Of a DNA stretch of 29,943 nucleotides, positions 23,871-29,943 are shown piece after piece. The notes beneath the pieces were generated by a model that did not search any database, was not told where the DNA came from, and saw nothing but the letters and a program-made list of their open reading frames with translations. The first letter of the stretch is position 1. Each line of letters opens with the position of its first letter. Origin of the DNA: Prevotellaceae bacterium (GTDB taxonomy: Bacteria; Bacteroidota; Bacteroidia; Bacteroidales; UBA932); contig JAIROF010000082.1 in the NCBI GenBank assembly GCA_031257655.1, positions 1-29,943 of the forward strand. The letters run 5' to 3'. The translations under genes were made by a program, and so were the position numbers.

Positions 23871-25178
23871 ATGAAAAGATTATTTTTAAAAGTTTCCTCA
23901 TTTGTTTGCCTCGCAGGGCTTCTATCCTGCACAGAGGACGCCACGCTGGACATAGCGCAGGCAGAGCAGACCCAGCACTTTGATGTTGCCGGGGGCGTTA
24001 AATACGTAACGGTAAAATCGAACAAAGATTTTACGGCAACATCCAGCGCCGCGTGGTGCGTGCCGGAAATCTACCCCGGCGGACGGGAGTACAACCTTGG
24101 CATTACTGTGGAAAGAAACGAGCTGGCTGATGCGCGCACCGCCGCTATCACAGTCGCCGCCGATGGCATGGCGGAGCTGCTGATTTCCGTATCGCAAGAC
24201 GGCGCAGGGGCAAGCATTACGGTAGCGTCAACCTCCGTAATGGTGGATGAAGACCACCCCGAATTTACGCTGGAAATTACGGCAAACCTCCTCTTTACCT
24301 ATGAATTGCCCGATTGGATACAGCCCAAAGCCGGCAATGTGCCCGCTATTGGCGCCAAGCTGTACGAGTTCACCGTATCGCCGCTGCCCGACGGAGAAAC
24401 GGAGCGCGAAGATACTTTGGTTGTCAAAGCTGCCGATGCAGCCGTAAACAAAAGCGTAACGGTATCGGTGAAGCAGACAAAAGCCATCGACCCCTTTGAA
24501 GGCGTAAAAGGGCGCTGGCTCTTTGAAGATGCCGAGGATATTGGCAAGGCCGCTACAGGAAATGATTTGGCGATATTTGAATCCACGACATTTAGCAATA
24601 GCACAGTTAATACAGGTGGGCCTATGTCATTGGTCGCCGGCCCTAAAACGACGGATTATGCCGTGCGAGTGCCAAAGTATAGCTATTTTAAGTGCGAACA
24701 TGGCATTGCGGCCAACGGAGGCGGCAGCAGAGTGAACGAATATACCCTGATGTTTGATTTCAAAGTGCCGGCGCTAAGCAAGTACTATACCTTTTTCAAC
24801 ACCTCTATTGACGGCGGCGTCGATGACAACAGCTTTAATGCCGACTTCTTTATCCGCGGCAACGGAACCGATGCCATAGGCGGCGGCGTATTTTCTTACT
24901 CTACAGCACCGCCCATTGCAGCAAATGAATGGTATCGCTTAGTGGTAAGCGTCAAGGTAGGCGAAGCGGTAAAATATTACTTGAATGGAGAGTTACACTT
25001 CACAAGTACCAACGTTTCTACAGCTGATCACGTCAGGGCTTCGCTGAGAACCGATGCCGTTTTGTTCTTCAACGACGACAGCGGCGAAGACAACGAGCTG
25101 GATGTGGCAGAAATCGCCATCTGGGACGAGGCGCTGGACGACGCCCGGGTGCAGCTGCTTGGTGCGGCAGGAGACTAA
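23871..25178 (+). CDS. BACON/LamG-domain surface lipoprotein
   Basis: A 435-residue protein. The lipoprotein signal has lipobox LLSC (17-20). A BACON domain is at about 35-115 (KYVTVKSNKDFTATSSAAWC and AELLISVSQDGA). A second BACON-like domain is at about 118-208 (ITVASTSVMVDEDHPEFTLEITANLLFTYELPDWIQP). A C-terminal LamG/concanavalin-like domain is at about 218-435 (KGRWLFEDAEDIGKA, YTLMFDFKVPA, WYRLVVSVKVGEAVKYYLNGELHFT, LDVAEIAIWDEALDDARV). BACON plus LamG architecture directly after susD is typical of a surface glycan-binding protein. Catalytic activity is not expected. It probably binds the locus substrate at the cell surface and hands it to SusCD. Confidence 0.82.
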   Translation: MKRLFLKVSSFVCLAGLLSCTEDATLDIAQAEQTQHFDVAGGVKYVTVKSNKDFTATSSAAWCVPEIYPGGREYNLGITVERNELADARTAAITVAADGMAELLISVSQDGAGASITVASTSVMVDEDHPEFTLEITANLLFTYELPDWIQPKAGNVPAIGAKLYEFTVSPLPDGETEREDTLVVKAADAAVNKSVTVSVKQTKAIDPFEGVKGRWLFEDAEDIGKAATGNDLAIFESTTFSNSTVNTGGPMSLVAGPKTTDYAVRVPKYSYFKCEHGIAANGGGSRVNEYTLMFDFKVPALSKYYTFFNTSIDGGVDDNSFNADFFIRGNGTDAIGGGVFSYSTAPPIAANEWYRLVVSVKVGEAVKYYLNGELHFTSTNVSTADHVRASLRTDAVLFFNDDSGEDNELDVAEIAIWDEALDDARVQLLGAAGD

Positions 25179-25204
25179 CTCTTATCGCGCCTGCCTTACT
25201 TCCG

Positions 25205-25345
25205 CAGCAACCCGGCTTGGCTAACGCCGCCGAGCTTCTGCTGCTCCGCTTTGCTCACAAGGGTGAGCGCGCGCCTGCCGCCACTGCGGGCAAAGCGGAG
25301 CCGCAGACGCAAAGCAGGGCTTGGCGTAGCCAATCCGCTAAGCGC
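25205..25345. repeat. Hairpin-forming palindromic spacer between LamG and EEP genes
   Basis: GCTCCGCTTTGC (25243-25254) pairs with GCAAAGCGGAGC (25290-25301). Inside this, GCTCAC-AAGG-GTGAGC (25253-25268) forms its own 6-bp hairpin. Flanking words GGCTTGGCTAACGCC and GGCTTGGCGTAGCC resemble the GGCGTAGC core of the repeat at 16086-16220. It has no T-run, so it is not a clear terminator. It may set the transcript ratio of the two halves of the locus. Confidence 0.55.
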
Positions 25346-25410
25346 AATGCTAATTTTTTTAACCGGACTTTACGCAATGCAAAATCGAAATATTTTTAGC
25401 GCTATAAAAC

Positions 25411-26550
25411 ATGAATAGATTTTATGCTATCGCGGGCACGGCTGCTTTTGCGGCTATCCTTTTGGCATGCAAAAGTGAAGAAAAAGAGGCCCCTTACATG
25501 GGCGTGGCAAAAGAGCAGAAGGCGCTTAGCTTTAGCTCGTCCGCCGACTCAAAGTATGTTACCGTAAATACCAACCGCGTATTTACGGCGACTTCCAACC
25601 AGCTGTGGTGCACAACGGAGGTGTTGGCCGATAAAACCGGCAACCTCAAAGTGTCGGTTACGCCGAATGAGGGCAACGTGCGCACGGCACAAATCGCCGT
25701 AAGCGCACCGGAGTGCGTCGATATACTGATTGCCGTAACACAATTTCGCGAGGCCAACAGCCTTAACGTAATGACCTACAACGTCCGCTACGACAATAGC
25801 GGCGACGGCGTTAACCGGTGGAGCAACCGGAAAGATGCGGCGGCGCAGATTATTCTCGACGAAGATGTTGACATTGTGGGGATGCAGGAGGTGCTGAATA
25901 ATCAGCTGAGCGACCTAAAAGCCCGGTTGACCGGCTACAGCAGCATCGGCGAAGGGCGCAATGGCGGCGCCGGCGGAGAGTACTGTCCGATTTTTTACAA
26001 GGCGGATCGGTTTACCGCTATTTCGTCCGGCACATTTTGGCTAAGCGAAACGCCCGATGTCGTTGGCTCTAAGGGATGGGACGGCGCGCATCCGCGAATC
26101 GCCACGTGGGCAGTGTTGGAAGATAAGGCCAATCCGTCGCGGCTGCTGTTCGTAAACACCCACATTGACCATCAGGGGGCTACCGCGCAGCAGGAAGGCG
26201 TTAAGCTGATCATGTCGCGCATAGGCGCAATGAATCCAAACGCTTTGCCGGTGGCGCTGACAGGAGATTTCAACATGACGCCCGCCAACGCCAATATTCT
26301 CTACATCACCAATCCCTCTACGCCAAATCGGCTGCTACACGCAAAAACATTAGCCCAAGCAACCGCAGGGCCGCAGGGAACAGCGCATGATTTTGGCGCC
26401 ATCCCCGAATCTCAGCGAAGCTTCATCGATTATATCTTTGTGAGCGAGCAAACAGAGGTGATATCCCATGCCGTGCTGCCGGACAAGCTGGGCGATATTT
26501 ACCTGTCCGACCATGCCCCGGTGGTGGCAAAGATTAGAGTTGGCAATTAA
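25411..26550 (+). CDS. BACON-EEP lipoprotein (endonuclease/exonuclease/phosphatase family)
   Basis: A 379-residue protein. Lipoprotein signal LLAC (17-20). A BACON domain is at about 37-112 (SKYVTVNTNRVFTATSNQLWC) and an EEP domain at about 117-379. The metal and catalytic residues of the fold are present: N124 (TYNVRYD), E160 (GMQEV), H251, D253 and H254 (NTHIDHQG), D286 and N288 (GDFN), and D367/H368 (SDHAPV). EEP enzymes are Mg-dependent and cleave phosphate esters: nucleic acids, phosphoinositides, sphingomyelin and phosphorylated sugars. A surface or periplasmic lipoprotein in a SusCD locus is unlikely to act on nucleic acids inside the cell. I infer a phosphodiesterase or phosphatase acting on the imported or surface-bound substrate. 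It is 23 bases upstream of a second EEP gene. Confidence 0.88.
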   Translation: MNRFYAIAGTAAFAAILLACKSEEKEAPYMGVAKEQKALSFSSSADSKYVTVNTNRVFTATSNQLWCTTEVLADKTGNLKVSVTPNEGNVRTAQIAVSAPECVDILIAVTQFREANSLNVMTYNVRYDNSGDGVNRWSNRKDAAAQIILDEDVDIVGMQEVLNNQLSDLKARLTGYSSIGEGRNGGAGGEYCPIFYKADRFTAISSGTFWLSETPDVVGSKGWDGAHPRIATWAVLEDKANPSRLLFVNTHIDHQGATAQQEGVKLIMSRIGAMNPNALPVALTGDFNMTPANANILYITNPSTPNRLLHAKTLAQATAGPQGTAHDFGAIPESQRSFIDYIFVSEQTEVISHAVLPDKLGDIYLSDHAPVVAKIRVGN

Positions 26551-26573
26551 TAAAACCATAAATTCAACTCCAA

Positions 26574-27410
26574 ATGAAAAATATTGTTGTCATGCTGTGC
26601 TGTGCCGTCTTTTGCGGCTGTACGGATTCGGCCACATTCGCTTTGCGAATTGCTTCCTATAATATCCGGCAGGATACGCCACGCGACAGCCTCAACGCAT
26701 GGTCTTACCGCAAAGAGGCGGTTAAGGCGCTTATTCAGTATCACGATTTTGATATTGTAGGCACGCAGGAAGGGTTTTTGCACCAGCTGCAAGACCTCTG
26801 CCAAATGCCCGGATACGCTTATGTTGGCGCCGGACGCGACGACGGCAAAGAAAAGGGCGAGCACTCCGCCATAGTGTACAAAAAGGAAAAGTTCGCCCTG
26901 CTGGATTCGGGAAACTACTGGCTGAGCGAAACGCCGGACGTCCCAAGCGCCGGCTGGGACGCCACCCGCCACAAGCGGATTTGCTCGTGGGCTAAATTCG
27001 AGCACAGGAGTACAAGTGCGACGTTTTACGTTTTTTGCGTTCATTTTGACCATCAAGGGGTCGTTGCCCAGCAGGAATCGGCAAAGCTGATGGTGGAAAA
27101 AATCAGGATAATAGCAGGGGAAATGCCTGTGATTTGCGTGGGCGACCTTAACTCCAAACCCGAAACGGCGCCCGTAGGCGTCATGTCCGGATTTTTACGC
27201 AATGCGATGGCGGTAAGCGAAGCGCCCCCATACGGGCCGGAGGAAACAAGCAATACGGCGTTCTCCGTGCCGATAGATAAGCGCATTGACTATATTTTTG
27301 TAAGCCGCCATTTTTCCGTACAAAAGTACGCCGTGCTCACAGACCTCAGAACAGCATGCTACTTCCCATCCGACCACCAGCCGGTAGTTGCCGACCTGAA
27401 GCTTAAGTAA
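26574..27410 (+). CDS. EEP-family phosphoesterase lipoprotein
   Basis: A 278-residue protein with a short lipoprotein-like signal (probable lipidated C16 in VFCGC) and one EEP domain. Catalytic residues are N30 (SYNIRQD), E66 (GTQEG), H157, D159 and H160 (VHFDHQG), D191 and N193 (GDLN, where GDFN is usual) and D267/H268 (SDHQPV). It matches the well-known Bacteroidota EEP pattern (GRDDGKEKGEHSAIVYKKEKF, YWLSETPDVPSAGWDATRHKRICSWAKF, RIDYIFVSRHF). It is a paralogue of the upstream gene but lacks the BACON domain. The transporter gene starts 20 bases after its stop, so the enzyme and transporter are almost certainly co-expressed. Confidence 0.9.
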   Translation: MKNIVVMLCCAVFCGCTDSATFALRIASYNIRQDTPRDSLNAWSYRKEAVKALIQYHDFDIVGTQEGFLHQLQDLCQMPGYAYVGAGRDDGKEKGEHSAIVYKKEKFALLDSGNYWLSETPDVPSAGWDATRHKRICSWAKFEHRSTSATFYVFCVHFDHQGVVAQQESAKLMVEKIRIIAGEMPVICVGDLNSKPETAPVGVMSGFLRNAMAVSEAPPYGPEETSNTAFSVPIDKRIDYIFVSRHFSVQKYAVLTDLRTACYFPSDHQPVVADLKLK

Positions 27411-27430
27411 AAACCGACATTTCTAACCGC

Positions 27431-28753
27431 ATGAGCAAAATCCGGCATTTTTTTAGCCCCGCCTCGCCAGTAGAGCAAAAACATGGCGAAAACTCGACGT
27501 ATGCCAAACGCCTTCGCTGGTCGGTGTTTTTTGCCGCTACGATTGGGTATGGCCTCTACTACGTATGCCGCCTCAGCTTTAGTGTAATCAAGAAGCCTCT
27601 GATAAATGAAGGGCTGTTTACCGAAAGCGAGCTGGGCGTCATTGGCTCTGCCCTGTTCTTTTCGTACGCGGCGGGCAAGCTCGTAAACGGCTTTCTGGCC
27701 GACCGGGTAAATATCAAGCGCTTTTTGGCCGCGGGGCTGTTTGTGTCGGCAGCAATCAACTTGCTCTTAGGCCTCAGCTCCCTGTTTTGGGTATTTGCCA
27801 TGCTGTGGGGCGTCAATGGCTGGGTGCAGAGCATCGGCTCCCCGGCTTGCGTGGCTGGGCTATCGCGCTGGTACACGGACAAGAATCGCGGGTCGTTTTA
27901 CGGCTTTTGGAGTACCAGCCACAACATTGGCGAAGCCATGACCTTTATTGCAACGGCTTTTGTTGTGAGCATCTGCGGCTGGCGCTGGGGATTTGAGGCC
28001 GCAGGATTGGCAGGAATGGCGGGCGCACTCTTCATTTGTATTTTTATGCACGACAGCCCTGCAAGCAAAGGGCTTCCCGCCGTGATTACCGGTCGGGACG
28101 CCGCCAAGTCTGTAGGCGCCACGCAGCGCGAGGTGCTCAAAAATCCGTACGTGTGGCTGCTGGCGCTATCCAGCGCGTGCATGTACATCAGCCGCTATGC
28201 CGTCAACAGCTGGGGCATCTTTTACCTCGAAGCCCAAAAAGGCTACAGCACCATAGAGGCCAGCTCCATCATCTCTATCAGCTCGGTGTGCGGGGTAGTG
28301 GGGACAGCGTGCTGCGGCTGGATTTCCGACAGATTCTTCAGGAGCAGCCGCAACCTGCCCGCCCTCCTGTTTGGCGTAGGCAACACGGTGGGCGTTACGC
28401 TTTTTGTGTTTGTTCCCCAGGGATATTTCGCGGTAGATGTCTGTACGATGGTCTTGTTTGGGCTGTGCATCGGCGCGCTCATCTGCTACCTCGGCGGGCT
28501 GATGGCGGTGGACATTGCCCCCAAAAAGGCCTCCGGCGCAGCCCTTGGCGTGGTGGGCATTGCCAGCTACATTGGCGCCGGCCTGCAGGACGTGCTTAGC
28601 GGACAGCTGATAGGCGGCGGCAAAACCATCGCAGACGGCCTCGCGGTGTACGACTTCTCGGCGGTGCGCTATTTCTGGATAGGCGCGGCGGCGCTCTCGT
28701 TCCTGCTTTGCGCCGCCCTGTGGAAAGGCACAAAGAAAGCCGGAACGCCATAA
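27431..28753 (+). CDS. MFS transporter of the organophosphate:phosphate antiporter family (GlpT/UhpT/UhpC-like)
   Basis: A 440-residue protein with about 12 membrane helices. The first helix region GYGLYYVCRLSFSVIKKPL matches the OPA family, as do SALFFSYAAGKLVNGFLADRVNIKRF (motif between helices 2 and 3) and GVNGWVQSIGSPACVAGLSRWY. The second half has SRYAVNSWGIFYLEAQKGYS and CGWISDRFFRSSRNLPAL. OPA members exchange inorganic phosphate for glycerol-3-phosphate, hexose-6-phosphate or related organophosphates. UhpC members act mainly as sensors. Placement 20 bases after an EEP phosphoesterase gene suggests it imports the phosphorylated product released in the periplasm. A terminator follows at 28819. 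Confidence 0.88.
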   Translation: MSKIRHFFSPASPVEQKHGENSTYAKRLRWSVFFAATIGYGLYYVCRLSFSVIKKPLINEGLFTESELGVIGSALFFSYAAGKLVNGFLADRVNIKRFLAAGLFVSAAINLLLGLSSLFWVFAMLWGVNGWVQSIGSPACVAGLSRWYTDKNRGSFYGFWSTSHNIGEAMTFIATAFVVSICGWRWGFEAAGLAGMAGALFICIFMHDSPASKGLPAVITGRDAAKSVGATQREVLKNPYVWLLALSSACMYISRYAVNSWGIFYLEAQKGYSTIEASSIISISSVCGVVGTACCGWISDRFFRSSRNLPALLFGVGNTVGVTLFVFVPQGYFAVDVCTMVLFGLCIGALICYLGGLMAVDIAPKKASGAALGVVGIASYIGAGLQDVLSGQLIGGGKTIADGLAVYDFSAVRYFWIGAAALSFLLCAALWKGTKKAGTP

Positions 28754-28818
28754 TCCGGAGCGGGAGAACAAAGCGCTACATTAGCGGCGGCATTGCTGCG
28801 GATGCTGCTTTGGCGCAA

Positions 28819-28847
28819 TGGGGGTGCAGCGGCGTCCCCAATTTTTT
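28819..28847 (+). terminator. Intrinsic terminator after the transporter gene
   Basis: TGGGGGTG (28819-28826), loop CAGCGG, CGTCCCCA (28833-28840) form an 8-bp stem with two G-T pairs, followed by A and six T. It closes the EEP-transporter unit. Confidence 0.6.
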
Positions 28848-28859
28848 ATCCGCCTGTGC

Positions 28860-28888
28860 GCAAATTCAAATTTTTCATGTAAATTTGC
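28860..28888 (+). promoter_or_regulatory. Promoter and possible operator of the HEPN-MNT remnant
   Basis: TAAATTTG (28880-28887) is a perfect TAnnTTTG box. It is covered by the right arm of a 7-bp inverted repeat, GCAAATT (28860-28866) and AATTTGC (28882-28888), which could be an operator for autoregulation. That is usual for toxin-antitoxin modules but unproven here. Confidence 0.4.
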
Positions 28889-28910
28889 GGAAAAGTAAAT
28901 GTTTTCAAGT

Positions 28911-29003
28911 ATGATGACAAAAGAGCAGCATATCAGCTACCGGACAAATTCGGCAGAAGAAGATTGGTTTTCCGTGGAAGCATTGATAGAGCTTTACAAT
29001 TAA
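28911..29003 (+). pseudogene. Truncated HEPN-domain protein (toxin remnant)
   Basis: Two adjacent ATG codons open a 30-residue frame containing KEQHISYRTNSAEEDWFSVE. This matches the N-terminal helix of HEPN proteins (KxxHixYwxxsAEEDWxxxe). Intact HEPN partners of MNT proteins are about 120-140 residues and carry an RxxxxH RNase motif farther on. Here a stop comes after ELYN, and neither the motif nor the rest of the domain is seen in any frame before the MNT gene, 30 bases downstream. I read it as a 3'-deleted gene. An intact novel micro-protein is possible but less likely. Confidence 0.6.
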
Positions 29004-29033
29004 TGAGCTGACAAAAGTTAAGGAGATAAAAAC

Positions 29034-29363
29034 ATGCTTACTCGAGATGCTGCAATCAAAATAGCCGAAGGCTATGCGCGGGAAATAGAGGCGCAAGGCG
29101 TCCGCCTGCGGGTTGTTATCCTGTTCGGCTCGTTTGCCAAAGGCACGCAGCACGAGTGGTCGGATATTGATGTGTCCTTGGTCGCCGACGATTTTACGGG
29201 ATTGGGCTTCATAGACAAAAAGCGCTTCCCTTACATTGGCATCAAACAACCGTACCTTCGCATTGAATCAAAAACGTATCCTACCGACTACTTTCGAGCC
29301 GGAGACCCATTCATTGAGGAAATCAAAAAAGATGGCATAGCCATAAAGACACGAGGAGAATGA
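29034..29363 (+). CDS. MNT-type minimal nucleotidyltransferase (HEPN-MNT antitoxin)
   Basis: A 109-residue protein. The nucleotidyltransferase motif GSFxKGTxxxxSDID is complete: G32, S33, D44, D46. A likely third acidic residue is E78 in RIESKTYP. Typical MNT size. In HEPN-MNT modules the MNT protein usually neutralises the HEPN RNase, in studied cases by adenylylating it. The HEPN gene just upstream is reduced to a fragment, so this gene appears to be an orphan antitoxin. The start is ATG 29034, preceded by a purine-rich AAGGAGAT that could be a good ribosome-binding site. Confidence 0.85.
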   Translation: MLTRDAAIKIAEGYAREIEAQGVRLRVVILFGSFAKGTQHEWSDIDVSLVADDFTGLGFIDKKRFPYIGIKQPYLRIESKTYPTDYFRAGDPFIEEIKKDGIAIKTRGE

Positions 29364-29420
29364 GTCGGTTACAAATTGTAACCCGCTGAAGCTGCAATCT
29401 TCCGGCGGCAAATATTACAA

Positions 29421-29554
29421 GGGAACCTCTAAAAACCCCAAAATCAAGGCTTGCGACTGAGGCAAAAGCGGAATTTACTAAAGTAAATGAGCGCAGTAAA
29501 TGAGCACTTTGTCGAAGGAGCATACCGCAGAGTTTGGGGTTTTTAGAGGTTCCC
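29421..29554. mobile_element. 134-bp MITE-like element with 22-bp perfect terminal inverted repeats
   Basis: The left end 29421-29442 (GGGAACCTCTAAAAACCCC...) is the exact reverse complement of 29533-29554. Both ends are flanked by ACAA (29417-29420 and 29555-29558), a likely 4-bp target duplication. The 90-bp interior has no coding capacity but shows further imperfect inverted symmetry around TTTACTAAAGTAAA. A 4-bp duplication would fit an IS5-type transposase, but the parent element is not in the window, so family assignment is open. Confidence 0.7.
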
Positions 29555-29558
29555 ACAA

Positions 29559-29943
29559 AACCGATGTAGCCGATGTAGAGCAGCCTTTTCGGCTTGCCCA
29601 ATCCAATCCATTCCCTCACCTAAAGCAGAATCCTTCCGCTGTAAAAAAACTTTTTTCATTGCACGCGCTTGGGAAACCCAAGTTTTTCATGTGCTTTTGT
29701 GTCAGCAATTTTAAACAGTCCATAAATTTACAGCGATGCAAGCCTATCGATTTAGTACACGGGTGTCTGAGATGTGATATTGGATATTGCATTAAATCGC
29801 CGGTGATGTCATAAATTGTATGACGCGGCAAGTATTATGCTGATTATAAATCATTTACATTAATGAGGTTAATGAGGTTGTTATTTCTATTATATCTCTC
29901 TGCTACTGAGGTTGTTTTGTTATTAAAATTAGGTATAAATTAG
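29559..29943. other. Non-coding tail of the window
   Basis: I recognise no gene in these 385 bases. They contain a 9-bp direct repeat CCGATGTAG (29561-29578) and a short duplicated TTAATGAGG near 29860. A 26-codon hydrophobic frame runs from 29863 to the last base of the window (begins MRLMRLLFLLYL). It is too short to support as a gene and may be chance. Confidence 0.4.

Noticed and set aside
29500..29814. 104-codon plus-strand frame at the window end
   Set aside because: It begins inside the MITE-like element and crosses its end, so it is a chance frame.

Overview
The window is a chromosomal segment from a member of the Bacteroidota, most likely Bacteroidales. Three things support this. 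The SusC/SusD pair is controlled by an ECF sigma factor and a FecR-type anti-sigma factor. YidC, DUF349 and BACON-domain proteins of the Bacteroidota type are present. Most identifiable promoters carry the Bacteroidota -7 box TAnnTTTG, twice with a -33 TTG/TTTG about 20 bases upstream. Genus and species cannot be fixed from the sequence.

Left part (1-6857): radC, then the translation/transcription operon rimP-nusA-infB, ending in a hairpin and a convergent tRNA-Leu(UAA). The rimP leader has a promoter followed by an intrinsic-terminator hairpin that ends 8 bases before the rimP start codon. This looks like an attenuator of the operon that encodes NusA. IF-2 is very long because its N-terminal region carries KDAPKE-type and KPAA-type repeats. 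rimP and nusA are separated by an unusual 334-base spacer.

Middle part (6910-15650): a minus-strand run DUF349 protein - yidC - FecCD-type permease - FecE-type ATPase, with the last three nearly abutting. No substrate-binding protein is present. Divergent from it is trmD (consensus promoter), followed by a 581-residue histone-H1/AlgP-like protein. That protein has about 245 residues of KPAA repeat and a separate C-terminal domain. A tRNA-Pro(UGG) follows. The spacer after it holds two tiny back-to-back reading frames for single-pass membrane peptides and a nested 28-bp inverted repeat.

Right part (16576-28753): a polysaccharide-utilisation-like locus. In order it encodes an ECF sigma factor, FecR anti-sigma, SusC with an STN signalling domain, SusD, a BACON/LamG surface lipoprotein, a BACON-EEP lipoprotein, a second EEP lipoprotein and an organophosphate:phosphate antiporter-type MFS transporter. 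No glycoside hydrolase is visible. I infer that the locus captures a phosphate-ester-containing substrate, hydrolyses it with the two EEP enzymes, and imports a phosphorylated product. This is the most interesting system in the window, and its substrate is unknown.

Right end (28754-29943): after an intrinsic terminator there is a HEPN-MNT module whose HEPN partner is cut to about 30 residues while the MNT nucleotidyltransferase is intact. Then comes a 134-bp MITE-like element with perfect 22-bp terminal inverted repeats and a 4-bp flanking duplication, and a non-coding tail. Short tandem duplications in spacers, at stop codons and before start codons are a recurring feature of the whole window.
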